A DNA stretch of 64,000 nucleotides. Origin: Oscillospiraceae bacterium. GTDB taxonomy: Bacteria > Bacillota > Clostridia > Oscillospirales > Ruminococcaceae. The position numbers and the translations under genes were made by a program. Position 1 is the first letter of the stretch. Every line of letters starts with the position of its first letter. Positions 1 through 8,871 of this stretch are shown piece after piece. The stretch lies in NCBI GenBank assembly GCA_017427265.1, contig JAFRTG010000003.1:20808-84807 (forward strand). Reading direction: 5' to 3'. The notes under the pieces are model-generated. The model worked only from the letters and a program-made list of their open reading frames with translations, did not search any database and was not told the DNA's origin.

Positions 1-961
1 GCAGATCGGAAAGGTCATCCCCTTCTGTCAGCCAGCGGAAATCTGTCTCGCCGTAATAATGCCGGGATTCGTCGGCAGACTCCTGCCTGGACCATACCCG
101 GACCGCTTCAACTTCCGGCTCTGACACCGTCGGCTCGCCGGGTTGTATGCCAGTAGGGGGGGACGTCACAGTTCCGGCCGGCTGCTGTGTTGCTGCTGTC
201 TCGATGTACACAGCTGTCGTTGCTGTGACAGAGGGTTCCCAATCCCGTGTCCCCCATGTTACTGCCGTCGTTCTCACTGTCGCTGTTGTCGTCCGCCATC
301 TTGTCGTCCGCGGAACCATTGTTGTTACCCGTGCCGTTGTCCTTGCAGTCGTCCGTGCTGTCGTTCTTGCTGTCGTCCGTGCTGTCGTTCTTGCTGTCGT
401 CCGTGCCGTCGTTCTTGCTGTCGTTCTTGCTGTCGTTCTGGATGTCGTTCTGGATGTCGTCCGTGCCGTTGTCTTTGCAGAGGAATGAGTCGTTTTCTGT
501 GCTGTCTGTTGGTTCTTTTCTGAAGTATGGGTGTCAGACGCCGTCTTTCCGGAAGCAGTCGTCTGTGCAGATTCGGAATCCTGCGAACCGCCGGTCTTGT
601 GCGTCTGCTCCGTGACAGCAGTGCCGGCCGTAACGGTCTTGGAAGAGACTCCTTCCTCTCCGGGCAGCGTCGTGACGCCCGTCTGAATGGGTTTTTCTTC
701 GCCGTCGGGCAGCGATTCGGCGGAAAGATCGGTCGTGACTGCCGTGACGGCAGTTGTCGTTTCCGGTTCCATAATGACACCGGGTCGAGCCGTGCGCAGC
801 TTCGGGTATACCACCGCGGCGATCAGCACAACCAGACAGGCCGCGAGCACCGGAATCCCGTAAATCTTCCGGATAATCGGGCGCGGCCGGTAGGCCTCAG
901 CCTCTTCAATATACTCTGGCGGAAGCTCGCTCAAGAGTTCCATAAACTCCAGTTCTTTCAC
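1..961 (-). CDS. Partial one-TM protein, likely regulatory partner of the adjacent sigma factor, with ARTT repeats
   Basis: The frame starts at GTG 961 and stays open to the window edge (320 codons, C-terminus missing). The start overlaps the sigma-factor stop as GTGA, so the two are translationally coupled. A short acidic cytosolic N-terminus (about residues 1-30) leads to one membrane segment (about 35-52). A Thr/Ser/Glu-rich linker follows, then about 13 copies of a four-residue ARTT/SRTT unit (about 162-212), then a more ordered segment with Trp and Tyr that runs off the edge. Position and topology fit an anti-sigma or sensor protein with a wall-spanning stalk. No anti-sigma zinc motif is visible, so the role is inferred from context. 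Confidence 0.7.
   Translation of the reverse strand, partial: MKELEFMELLSELPPEYIEEAEAYRPRPIIRKIYGIPVLAACLVVLIAAVVYPKLRTARPGVIMEPETTTAVTAVTTDLSAESLPDGEEKPIQTGVTTLPGEEGVSSKTVTAGTAVTEQTHKTGGSQDSESAQTTASGKTASDTHTSEKNQQTAQKTTHSSAKTTARTTSRTTSRTTARTTARTTARTTARTTARTTARTTARTTARTTARVTTMVPRTTRWRTTTATVRTTAVTWGTRDWEPSVTATTAVYIETAATQQPAGTVTSPPTGIQPGEPTVSEPEVEAVRVWSRQESADESRHYYGETDFRWLTEGDDLSDL
301..480 (-). repeat. 12-bp tandem repeat encoding ARTT units
   Basis: Read on the minus strand, a 12-base unit of the type GCAAGAACGACA is repeated about 13 times with third-position variation. It encodes the Thr/Arg stalk of the partial protein at 1-961. The phase is a multiple of three, so copy-number change would keep the frame. 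Confidence 0.8.
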
Positions 962-1548
962 AGCAATCCCTCCTTCCGCAGATATTTTTGCAGCTTGCTT
1001 CTGATACGCGATAATGTCACTTTTACGTTGATTTCAGTCATTTCAAAGTCAGCTGCGATTTCTGAGATCGGAGAAGTATGCCAATAACGCCGGATAAACA
1101 AACTGCGCTGCCGTTCAGGCAATTCGCCGAGAAACTGCTTGACATGCTCCAGCATCACACGCCGGTCGATCTCCCGCTCGACGTTTTCACCGGATGACAA
1201 ACAGTCTGAAAGCTCTGCGAGGGCAAGCGGCATCTGACCGCCGCCGCGCTTTTCAGCGTGGCCGGCAGCATAGCGCTTCAGCGCAAAATTGCGCACCAGC
1301 GTCAGGAAATAGGCTCCGTAATGCCGCGGATGTGCCGGCGGAATTGCATTCCATGCACTGAGCAGCGCATCGTTCATGCATTCCTCGGCGTCCTCCTCAC
1401 TCCCCAGAATATTGCGTGCAACCGACCGGCAGCGCGCTCCGTACTGACTGACAGTTTCCTGAAGCGCCTGCTCATTTCGATTTTCAAACAATAAAAGAAT
1501 TCTTTCATCTTCCGTGGCAGCCACCGCCCTTCGCGTTTTGGCCTTCAT
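958..1548 (-). CDS. ECF-type RNA polymerase sigma factor
   Basis: Sigma-70 family protein of 196 residues when started at ATG 1548, a usual size for extracytoplasmic-function sigmas. A region-2 helix set (EEDAEECMNDALLSAWNAIP) is followed by region 4 near the C-terminus (LPERQRSLFIRRYW, then an SEIAADFEMTEINVKVTLSR helix-turn-helix). The frame continues upstream to a GTG at 1620, but the promoter -10 box lies at 1625-1630, so that GTG is at the transcript start and is unlikely to be used. No strong ribosome site precedes ATG 1548. The stop overlaps the GTG of the downstream membrane protein, suggesting a sigma/anti-sigma pair. Confidence 0.85.
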   Translation of the reverse strand: MKAKTRRAVAATEDERILLLFENRNEQALQETVSQYGARCRSVARNILGSEEDAEECMNDALLSAWNAIPPAHPRHYGAYFLTLVRNFALKRYAAGHAEKRGGGQMPLALAELSDCLSSGENVEREIDRRVMLEHVKQFLGELPERQRSLFIRRYWHTSPISEIAADFEMTEINVKVTLSRIRSKLQKYLRKEGLL

Positions 1549-1624
1549 ACATAAAGACCCGATTGGCAGAAAAAGGTTACAGGCTGCAAAAAAATTTTTT
1601 GCACCCTGTTTTGAATCCACTGTT

Positions 1625-1653
1625 ATTATAGCATACTATCCGATAAAAAGCAA
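1625..1653 (-). promoter_or_regulatory. Promoter of the sigma-factor operon
   Basis: On the minus strand, TTGCTT (1653-1648) is followed by a 17-base spacer and TATAAT (1630-1625), with TG one base upstream (extended -10). This is a housekeeping-type promoter, not an ECF-type one. Confidence 0.6.
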
Positions 1654-1827
1654 GGCAATCGTGCCGCATTCTTTTCAGCGGCTGAACCCGCACAAGCATC
1701 TTACAAGCAATCAAAACATGTGATAAACAGACGGTTTTGCTGCAAATTCAGCGATATCCGCCAATGATGCAAAGCGCATTGCGTTTCGTTTGGTTCCGGA
1801 TGACCGCAAAAAAATTTCCGGATCCTC

Positions 1828-1856
1828 TTGACAAGTGTATATGTTTATGCTATACT
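1828..1856 (+). promoter_or_regulatory. Promoter of the GntR-ABC operon
   Basis: TTGACA (1828-1833), a 17-base spacer and TATACT (1851-1856), placed 39 bases before the GntR ATG. Confidence 0.85.
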
Positions 1857-1863
1857 GTGCATA

Positions 1864-1875
1864 GTGTATATACAC
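1864..1875 (+). promoter_or_regulatory. Likely GntR (YtrA-type) operator
   Basis: Perfect 12-base palindrome GTGTATATACAC covering the expected transcription start. A related AGTGTATA sequence begins at 1834 inside the promoter spacer. YtrA-type regulators commonly autoregulate through such sites next to their own gene. Confidence 0.6.
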
Positions 1876-1894
1876 ACTTTCTCCGGAGGTAACT

Positions 1895-2281
1895 ATGGAT
1901 ATTATTTTACGGAACGAAACCGACGATCCGATCTATCAGCAGATCATTGATCAGGTGAAAGCGCAGATTATCGAAGGCAAGCTCACGGCCGGGGACGCCC
2001 TGCCGTCGATGCGGGCACTGGCAGCACAGCTCCGTATCAGCGTCATCACCACAAAACGCGCTTACGAAGAGCTGGAGCGCGAGGGCTACATCGAAAACTT
2101 TTTAGGGAAGGGCTGCTTTGTCAAAACGCAGAATACAGATTTTCTGCGCGAGGAAACGGTTCGTCAGACAGAGGAAATGATCGCACAGGTCTGCAAAAAA
2201 GCGAAACTGTGCGGTCTGAATGCCGATGACCTGAAGGAAATGATCGACCTTATGTATTCGGAGGAAAACGAAAATGAGTGA
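1895..2281 (+). CDS. GntR family transcriptional regulator, YtrA subfamily
   Basis: A 128-residue protein with an N-terminal winged helix-turn-helix: PIYQQIIDQVKAQIIEGKL, then LPSMRALAAQLRISVITTKR and the EREGYIENFLGKGCFV wing. A short C-terminal helical tail gives the size and layout of YtrA-type repressors that sit in front of ABC transporter genes. A GGAGGT ribosome site lies five bases before ATG 1895. The last bases overlap the start of the ABC ATPase (2274), so the genes are coupled. It probably represses this operon through the palindrome at 1864-1875. The inducing ligand cannot be read from the sequence. Confidence 0.9.
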   Translation: MDIILRNETDDPIYQQIIDQVKAQIIEGKLTAGDALPSMRALAAQLRISVITTKRAYEELEREGYIENFLGKGCFVKTQNTDFLREETVRQTEEMIAQVCKKAKLCGLNADDLKEMIDLMYSEENENE

Positions 2282-3152
2282 ATATGAAAACGCCGTTGAA
2301 CTCAAGGGCGTAACCAAACGCTATGACGGATTCACGCTCGACAGCCTCAGCTTTACAGTTCCCAAAGGCTGTATTATGGGATTTATCGGGCAGAACGGTG
2401 CAGGCAAGACCACAACAATCCAGTCGATGCTGAATATCATTCCGATCGACTCCGGTGAAATCAGCCTGCTTGGACTGGATCATATCAGAGATGAAAATGA
2501 AGCGAAGGAGCGCATGAGTGCCGTATTCGACGACTGTCCGTTCGGTGAGGTGTTTACTGCCGAGCAGATCGAAAAAGTGTTCAGAGGTCTGTACCTGAAC
2601 TGGAGCAAATCCACCTTTTTTCAGTATGTTGACAAGTTTCAGATTCCCCGGAAAAAGAAGGTCGGGAACCTGTCCAAGGGCATGAAGATGAAGCTGCAAA
2701 TCGCAGTGGCACTTTCGCATGATGCCGAGCTGCTGGTCATGGACGAAGCAACCGCCGGTCTGGATCCCATTGTGCGCAATGAGATTCTCGACCTTTTCCG
2801 TGACTATCTGATGGACGGGAACCGTTCGATTCTCATGTCCTCGCATATCACAAGCGACCTTGAAAAAATCGCAGACTGCCTGACGTTTATCGACAACGGA
2901 AAGCTGCTGCTCACCGGATATAAGGATGATATTCTGGAAACACACGGCGTCATCAAATGCACACGGGAAGAATACAAGGAATTTGCGCCGGAGGATTATA
3001 TCAGCGCAAGACTCAATGACTTCGGTGCGGAAATCATGACAGCCGACCGTGCAGAAACAGCAAGGAAATATTCCGGTGCAATCATCGAAAAGACAACGCT
3101 CGAAGAGATCATGCAGTTTTATGTCAACGCCGGAAAAAAGGAGTGGTCATAA
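2274..3152 (+). CDS. ABC transporter ATP-binding protein
   Basis: A 292-residue ABC ATPase with Walker A GQNGAGKTTT near residue 41, signature LSKGMKMKLQIA, Walker B LLVMDEATAGLD and a switch His in SSHIT. It overlaps the GntR gene by eight bases and ends at the start of the first permease. The YtrB-like partner set (GntR, ATPase, ABC-2 permeases) suggests a cell-envelope-stress or antimicrobial-peptide exporter. The substrate is unknown. Confidence 0.92.
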   Translation: MSEYENAVELKGVTKRYDGFTLDSLSFTVPKGCIMGFIGQNGAGKTTTIQSMLNIIPIDSGEISLLGLDHIRDENEAKERMSAVFDDCPFGEVFTAEQIEKVFRGLYLNWSKSTFFQYVDKFQIPRKKKVGNLSKGMKMKLQIAVALSHDAELLVMDEATAGLDPIVRNEILDLFRDYLMDGNRSILMSSHITSDLEKIADCLTFIDNGKLLLTGYKDDILETHGVIKCTREEYKEFAPEDYISARLNDFGAEIMTADRAETARKYSGAIIEKTTLEEIMQFYVNAGKKEWS

Positions 3153-3919
3153 TGGCAAAGATCATGTCTCTGATTTATCGGGAATGGATACTTATGAGAA
3201 AAATACTGCTCCTCGGACTGGCCGTTGCAGCCGGTATGCTGTTGATGTTTTCGTTCCTCGGATACAGCTTTCAGAACGGCGCTTTCATCGGGAATGAAAA
3301 GCTGAGCAATATGTTCGCAAAGACAGGCGGTTATTTTGAGACATATCTGATTGTGTTCTTTCTGTTTCCTGTAGCGGGAAGCTGTGCAGCAGCATATGAA
3401 AGCGATATCAAGGCAAACTGGATGCGCTATGCCATGACGACCCCTGCAGATACAAAGGCGCGTGCGCTTGCACATACACTGTTTCTGTTCATCCGAATCC
3501 TTGCTGCATTCGGACTGGCGGTGATTGCCGGCATGCTGATGACGGAAGCCTTCGGCAAACCGTTTACGGCCGGAATGGCTGCCGACTTCGGGTTGTATTG
3601 CTGTATCACACTGATTCCGATTTGTATCAGTGAGCTTTTCTGGAGCAAAGCAAAAGATGTGATCTCTTATAAAAAGCAGGGAAGCCGCATGGCCTGTGTG
3701 TTTGGCGGACTCGGCGTTGTGGTCGGTCTGCTGTGTGCAAGAACAACGAAAAGTGCCGGCACGAACGCTGATCCCCTGACAGCACTTGCACCGGTGATCC
3801 ACAAGTATGTTGCATTCAGGAATACGGTGCAGCCTTTTGTCATCCCCGTTCTCATCGGACTGATCGTCCTGATCTATGTGACCGTAAAGCGGAATCTCGA
3901 CAGCTTAAAGCGTGCATAA
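3152..3919 (+). CDS. ABC-2 type membrane permease, first subunit
   Basis: A 255-residue membrane protein with about six hydrophobic segments, for example LLGLAVAAGMLLMFSFLGY and a C-terminal IPVLIGLIVLIYVTV. The start was placed at ATG 3152, eight bases after AAGGAG, rather than the GTG at 3143. It overlaps the ATPase stop by one base. It probably pairs with the ATPase and the next permease. No substrate-specific motif is seen. Confidence 0.8.
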   Translation: MAKIMSLIYREWILMRKILLLGLAVAAGMLLMFSFLGYSFQNGAFIGNEKLSNMFAKTGGYFETYLIVFFLFPVAGSCAAAYESDIKANWMRYAMTTPADTKARALAHTLFLFIRILAAFGLAVIAGMLMTEAFGKPFTAGMAADFGLYCCITLIPICISELFWSKAKDVISYKKQGSRMACVFGGLGVVVGLLCARTTKSAGTNADPLTALAPVIHKYVAFRNTVQPFVIPVLIGLIVLIYVTVKRNLDSLKRA

Positions 3920-3933
3920 GGAGGTCATAACAA

Positions 3934-4707
3934 ATGCAGGGAACAGTATACAAAGAACTGGTGCAGAACCGTTTTTTCCTGCTGTGCGGCCTTTTCCTGC
4001 CGCCGCTTGTCTATATCGCGGTCATCCTGATCGGGCTGATCCTGCACTTCGGAGAAACCGACTTTTCATGGGAAGGCTTTTTCTCGGAATTTCTCGCAGA
4101 CGGCGCTATGTTTCCGAGCAAGCTGCTGATTCTGCTGATCTCATACAGCGGCATGAGACTGTTATCCGCATCGGTGTTTTCTCAGGACGAATCCAAACGC
4201 AAGAGTCTTCTGATGGCTGCCGTTCCGGACGGAACAGCGCGGCAGATCTACGGAAAATATGTCATCCTGTTCATGGCATATGCGCTGTTTTTTGTTTCTG
4301 CCGGCTTTACTGACAGCTTTATGAACTGGATTGTTTTCTGCTTGACAGGGAAAACAACGCCTTCGATGCTGAATCTTCTTGCGCTGATCCTGTTTGCACA
4401 GCTGTTTCTGCGAAGCATTGAGATTCCGTTTTATGTCCGGTACAGCGCAAGAATCGGCAAATATGTCCTCATCATCCTGATGATTCTGATTATGCTTGCG
4501 ATGCTGTTTGTCATGCTGTATGTGCCCTCCTTCGGCAATATCCTCACAGTGATCTGGGATTGGTACAACAGGCTGCTGAACGGTGAGCTTGCGGAAGAAT
4601 CCGTGTTTCTCATATCGGTGTTTCCGCCAGTGTCGATCGCTGCTTATCTGATTTCCTACCGCATCTCGTGCAAGCTCTGGCTGAAAGGAGTGGCAAATTA
4701 TGAATAA
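3934..4707 (+). CDS. ABC-2 type membrane permease, second subunit
   Basis: A 257-residue hydrophobic protein with about six membrane spans, preceded by a strong AGGAGGT site. It lies 14 bases after the first permease and overlaps the next gene by eight bases. Its N-terminal half (YKELVQNRFFLLCGLFLPPL, then a large loop and SYSGMRLLSASVFSQDE) resembles ABC-2 permeases that flank YtrA-type regulators. The hydrophobic profile and context support the call; no single diagnostic motif does. Confidence 0.8.
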   Translation: MQGTVYKELVQNRFFLLCGLFLPPLVYIAVILIGLILHFGETDFSWEGFFSEFLADGAMFPSKLLILLISYSGMRLLSASVFSQDESKRKSLLMAAVPDGTARQIYGKYVILFMAYALFFVSAGFTDSFMNWIVFCLTGKTTPSMLNLLALILFAQLFLRSIEIPFYVRYSARIGKYVLIILMILIMLAMLFVMLYVPSFGNILTVIWDWYNRLLNGELAEESVFLISVFPPVSIAAYLISYRISCKLWLKGVANYE

Positions 4708-5560
4708 CCGTTCCGCCGACATCAAACGCATCGTCATATTTCTGCTCCTTTCCTTTGCAATCGCGTGGATTCCGTGGATTATCATGAACAGTCTGTACGA
4801 CTTTTACGACTGGTTTACAGGCGAAAAACAATATCCGTTTCTCTGGCTCCTGCTGCTGGCAGGCGGATCCCCTGCCATCGCCAGTTTCCTGACCAGATGC
4901 ATCACAAAGGAAGGCATCGCAGACGATTCCCTGCGGCTGAAGCTGAAAGGCAATCTGAAATACTATGTGCTTGCTTTACTGTTGCCGCTCAGCATCGGGC
5001 TGCTTCGAGGAACCATCGCACAGAAAATGCATATCGCCGAAGATGCGGAACTTTCCGGATGGATGACTGCTTCTGTTATCGCGCAGGCATTCTGGCTCTC
5101 GCCTGTTATGGCGTTCAATACCTTTGGTGAAGAATACGGCTGGCGCGGATATTTATATCCGAAGCTCGAAAAAGTCACAAACAGACCGGCTGCACTTATA
5201 ATCGGCGGTATCATTTGGGGACTGTGGCACGCACCGCTGACCGTCAAGGGGCATAATTTCGGTACGGGATACCGGGGCTTTCCGTGGCTCGGCATTCTGC
5301 TGATGTGCGGTTTCTGCGTGGTTTTGGGAATCTTTCTGCACTGGCTGACGCAGAAATCCGGCTCGGTCTATCCGGCATCCATCGCGCATTCTGCGACAAA
5401 CAGCGGCGCAACATTGATTATGATGGCGTTCGTTCAGATGAATGCGGATCGCCGTGATATCCCGCTCCGTGCAAGCCTGATTCTGCTTGCCCCGATGCTG
5501 CTCTATCTGCTGTTTATTCCGTTTCTGATGAATCGCAGAAAGGAACAGAAATGCGTATGA
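4700..5560 (+). CDS. CPBP family intramembrane glutamic endopeptidase
   Basis: A 286-residue polytopic protein with the CPBP (Abi/CaaX-like) signature: EEYGWRGYLYP (EExxxR motif) and then IIWGLWHAPL carrying the conserved His. Members cleave within the membrane; in Gram-positive bacteria several act in self-immunity to peptide toxins or in signal processing. A GAAAGGAG site precedes ATG 4700, and the start overlaps the permease stop. Together with the ABC exporter genes, the context would suit protection against a membrane-active peptide. That role is inference. Confidence 0.88.
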   Translation: MNNRSADIKRIVIFLLLSFAIAWIPWIIMNSLYDFYDWFTGEKQYPFLWLLLLAGGSPAIASFLTRCITKEGIADDSLRLKLKGNLKYYVLALLLPLSIGLLRGTIAQKMHIAEDAELSGWMTASVIAQAFWLSPVMAFNTFGEEYGWRGYLYPKLEKVTNRPAALIIGGIIWGLWHAPLTVKGHNFGTGYRGFPWLGILLMCGFCVVLGIFLHWLTQKSGSVYPASIAHSATNSGATLIMMAFVQMNADRRDIPLRASLILLAPMLLYLLFIPFLMNRRKEQKCV

Positions 5561-6735
5561 AAAAAATAAGCAGGAGAATCGTCAGGGGGCTTTTGATTCT
5601 GATTGCTGCTTTTCTTGTGCTGTGGCTCCTCGTTTTTATCAACAGCAAAATCAGGTTCAGACGTGACAAAGCGTTTCTGGAAGAAAAGGGATACTGCAAT
5701 CTCGTATCTGCCGGAGATTATTCCGTCAATGTGCTGATCTATGGGAATGAAAACGGAAAACACCGCATCATCGCAATGGCAGGTCAGGGCATACCGGACA
5801 GCTGCATCACGATGCGGAGAATGACTGCCGCTCTGGAATCTGACAATCAGGTGATCTTCCTTGACCGTGCAGGATACGGCATCAGCGATGACACAGCGCA
5901 GAAAATGACCGTTGAGAATATCGTGGCGGCATACAGAGCAGCGCTGAAAAATGCCGGGATCGAAGCCCCTTATGTGCTCATGCCGCATTCCATCGGCGGT
6001 GTGTATGCAACCTGTTGGGAGAGTCAATACCCCGATGAAATCGAAGCTGTTGCGATCATTGACGGCACAGAGCTGGAAGCGGTATCCCCTGAGAAACAGG
6101 ACAATGATGATACCGCGGAGATGCGTCTCTATTACAGGCTCGTTAAGGCAGGTCTCGGCGGAACGGGAAATCTGCTGCTGAAACACTTTCTTCCGCCGAA
6201 GGAATGGCTGCGTGACGATGAACAAACAGCGGAATATGCTATGGCTTTGATGACCTATGATTCCCGTGCGCTGCTTTCCGAGAGTGCACAGGAATACCGG
6301 AATATCAATACCGCATGGGAAGCGATCGTGACAAACGATATTCCGAAAATTTATATATCCACGGCTTACCTTACGGCGGAGGATATTGAAGCTGACGGCG
6401 TTCTGACAGATGAAATGATCGAAGAACTGATGAATGACCGCAGGGAGTTGAAGGCAGAGCTTGAGAAGCAGTACAAAAACGGCGAAATATCGCTGGAAGT
6501 TTATGACGAGCTTCTGCCGGAGCTGCCGGACACGCAGGCTGAAAGCCGGCAGATGGCGCTGGAGGACTGCCTTGCATACGGACGCGATTATAAGGAGAGA
6601 ATTCTGCGTCCGTATTTTGAAAAGCTCGGTCGCTGTGAGATGATAAATCTCCCCGGCGACCATCTGATCTATGAACAAAAGCCGGATGCATGCGCAAAAA
6701 TCATTCGTGATTTTCTTGCGGCATCAGAAAGCTGA
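5551..6735 (+). CDS. Membrane-anchored alpha/beta hydrolase
   Basis: A 394-residue protein with one N-terminal membrane span (GLLILIAAFLVLWLLVFI) and an alpha/beta-hydrolase fold outside the membrane. The oxyanion/strand region is FLDRAGYGISD, the nucleophile elbow is PHSIGG (Ser in place of the usual GxSxG context) and a candidate catalytic His is in LPGDHLIYE. A long helical insertion (about residues 180-335) forms a cap. The gene overlaps the CPBP gene by ten bases and is the last of the operon. The substrate is unknown. Confidence 0.82.
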   Translation: MRMKKISRRIVRGLLILIAAFLVLWLLVFINSKIRFRRDKAFLEEKGYCNLVSAGDYSVNVLIYGNENGKHRIIAMAGQGIPDSCITMRRMTAALESDNQVIFLDRAGYGISDDTAQKMTVENIVAAYRAALKNAGIEAPYVLMPHSIGGVYATCWESQYPDEIEAVAIIDGTELEAVSPEKQDNDDTAEMRLYYRLVKAGLGGTGNLLLKHFLPPKEWLRDDEQTAEYAMALMTYDSRALLSESAQEYRNINTAWEAIVTNDIPKIYISTAYLTAEDIEADGVLTDEMIEELMNDRRELKAELEKQYKNGEISLEVYDELLPELPDTQAESRQMALEDCLAYGRDYKERILRPYFEKLGRCEMINLPGDHLIYEQKPDACAKIIRDFLAASES

Positions 6736-6758
6736 ATCCGGCAAAAGTGATGCAACAC

Positions 6759-6793
6759 AAAAGCTCTGCGAATGATGGATTCGCAGAGCTTTT
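6759..6793. terminator. Bidirectional terminator between convergent operons
   Basis: A 14-base-pair stem (6760-6773 with 6779-6792) and a five-base loop, with A-rich and T-rich flanks on both sides. It sits between the plus-strand GntR operon and the minus-strand CotH operon. Confidence 0.85.
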
Positions 6794-6795
6794 GC

Positions 6796-8859
6796 TTATC
6801 TCTTGAATTTCAGTGCAAATACAACACCTGCAAGCAGAACGATTGCCGATACCCCAAGCAGGATATACGATGTGGTCATATCCTTTTGCGTTGTTCCGTT
6901 CATACCAGGGAAGCCGTTCATTTCCGGTCTGCTGCTGTTGTTTGTATCCGAGGCATCTGCATCGCCGCCATCTCCGTTCGGCGGTGTAAAACCTTCCGGC
7001 ATATTTCCGTCAAAGCCCTGCGGCATTTCATTGCCCTGCATTTTTGACGGATCAAATCCTTCGGGCATTTCTCCGGCAGGAAACGCGGACGGGTCAACCC
7101 CCTCCGGGAATTTCCCGTCAAAATCAGACGGCATATTTCCGCCCGGCGGCTGCATATTGCCTGTATTGGTTACTTTGAGGCTCTTTCCGCTGCGGGTATC
7201 GTCGGATCGTCCGAACGCTTTTCCGCCGAAGCCTCCGCCGCTGCCCATAGATCCCATGTCAGATATATTCAGATCTGCGGTGTCAATCAGTGCTGTGCTG
7301 TCAGCAGACTGGCCGTCCGAGGTGGAAGGGATCGTTCCGTCAAGCTGACCCTTTACGCTTTCTGCACGGAGCGTACAGAACTTGGAGATTGCTGCCACAC
7401 CCTTCTGAAATTCCTCATAGGTGCAGAATTTTGTCGGATCCTTCTTAACATACCCGTCTATCATATCTGCTGTCTCGCTGATGATAGACGCAAAATCGGT
7501 ACTGTCGATGAACTCTGCAAACAGTTCATGATACATCTCAGTGTACTTCTCGCTGTCAAATATCCACGCAAGCATCGGGCGGTCGCTCATATCGTCGGAA
7601 ACAGGCGTGTCGATCGCAGCATTCACGGAAGAAGAAGCACTTCCGCCCTGGAATGAGCCGTAGGCAAGATTGTAATCCCACGGAATCATGGAGAGCTGCC
7701 CGTTTTTCTCATAAAGATAGTAGTTGTGAATCATCATGCCCGTGTAGCTGTCTCCGTTGCAGAGAAAATTGTGAACTGCAAAATACCGGATAACCTCATC
7801 GACATCGACTGTCGATTCGATATCATTCGCCTCAGATAATGCTTTCAGCGAACGGATCAGCCGCTTCTTGTCGGCATTGGTGACATCGGTCTTGGCATTG
7901 TTGAAGATATTGGAATAGCTGTCAATGTCATCGTCAATGTACTTCAGCTTGACATCATCGCTGCCCATTCCGCCGAAGCCCTTGAAATCAGGCATTTTTC
8001 CGTCCTCTCCGAACATCTTCGACGGATCAAAGTCATCCGGCAATTCCATTCCGTCCGGCATTTTCATTCCCTGCGGCATGTTTCCGCCGAACATATCCGG
8101 GCGGTTTCCTTTGTCAAAGCTCCTGCTCTTGCCTTCGGCTTTGTCAGAGGTTTTCTCAGCATCGGATCCTTCATCGCTGTTTTTCTTCATGAAATCGTTC
8201 ATGCTGAAATCCTTCCCGTTTCCGGGACCGCCGCCGCCAAAGCTCATGCTGTCAGGTTTGTAAAGCTCGCCGGGCTTGCTGCCGTAATTTCTCTGCAGGA
8301 AGGAATCCTCAATGCTCTCAACAGCAAGATAAAGTCCCCATTCCTCGCCGTTTACGGTCATATAGACATAACTGCAAAGCGGGGAATCCACGCCGAAATC
8401 GCTCATGAGCGTGTAGGCAAGATAATCCTTCATATAGGTGTTATCCTGTATGATATTGTTCAGGCAGAGCTTGTCAAGGCCGTGATAGCTTTTGGTGCTG
8501 TCATACTGATCGAACTCGATCTTGAAGCTGTAACGGCTGCTGTCCATGTTTCTGACGGAGCTGAGAGAGGTATTGCCCTTTCCGCGAATTCCGACATTCC
8601 TGACCGCTTCGCCGTCTATCACAACATTGCAGCGTGCATATTCCTCATTTTCGCAGGTTTCGATAAAGCTGTCCCAATCGTCCATGACGATATCAAGCGT
8701 GTGGACCTTTGTACGGTCAAAGATGCGGTTCTCATACCCGGTCGCGTGTGCAGTCACACCGATGCCGAGTGCCTGCCCGTTACAGAAGATCAGCGCGATG
8801 ACAAGTGTGAATGCAACAATGACGATACATATCCGATCTATGCTTTTATGTGCAGACAT
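6796..8859 (-). CDS. Secreted CotH kinase family protein, C-terminally membrane anchored
   Basis: A 687-residue protein with an N-terminal signal or anchor segment (IVIVAFTLVIALIFCNG) and a terminal membrane span followed by KFKR. The CotH-type core shows IRGKGNTSL, LYKPDSMSFGGGG and the characteristic MIPWDYNLAYG. CotH proteins are extracellular protein kinases in spore coats and are also found in other secreted or cellulosomal settings. Two low-complexity segments rich in Met, Gly, Pro, Asp and Phe interrupt or follow the core (about residues 230-300 and 560-660). It is the last gene of a VTC-DUF4956-CotH operon, a combination seen repeatedly in Firmicutes. The target is unknown. Confidence 0.88.
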   Translation of the reverse strand: MSAHKSIDRICIVIVAFTLVIALIFCNGQALGIGVTAHATGYENRIFDRTKVHTLDIVMDDWDSFIETCENEEYARCNVVIDGEAVRNVGIRGKGNTSLSSVRNMDSSRYSFKIEFDQYDSTKSYHGLDKLCLNNIIQDNTYMKDYLAYTLMSDFGVDSPLCSYVYMTVNGEEWGLYLAVESIEDSFLQRNYGSKPGELYKPDSMSFGGGGPGNGKDFSMNDFMKKNSDEGSDAEKTSDKAEGKSRSFDKGNRPDMFGGNMPQGMKMPDGMELPDDFDPSKMFGEDGKMPDFKGFGGMGSDDVKLKYIDDDIDSYSNIFNNAKTDVTNADKKRLIRSLKALSEANDIESTVDVDEVIRYFAVHNFLCNGDSYTGMMIHNYYLYEKNGQLSMIPWDYNLAYGSFQGGSASSSVNAAIDTPVSDDMSDRPMLAWIFDSEKYTEMYHELFAEFIDSTDFASIISETADMIDGYVKKDPTKFCTYEEFQKGVAAISKFCTLRAESVKGQLDGTIPSTSDGQSADSTALIDTADLNISDMGSMGSGGGFGGKAFGRSDDTRSGKSLKVTNTGNMQPPGGNMPSDFDGKFPEGVDPSAFPAGEMPEGFDPSKMQGNEMPQGFDGNMPEGFTPPNGDGGDADASDTNNSSRPEMNGFPGMNGTTQKDMTTSYILLGVSAIVLLAGVVFALKFKR

Positions 8860-8871
8860 TCTCTCACACCC

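Noticed and set aside
143-523. Plus-strand ORF rich in Cys and Arg (CRSCCRPCC-type repeats)
   Set aside because: It is the antisense reading of the 12-bp repeat that codes for the ARTT stalk on the minus strand; no ribosome site or fold supports it.
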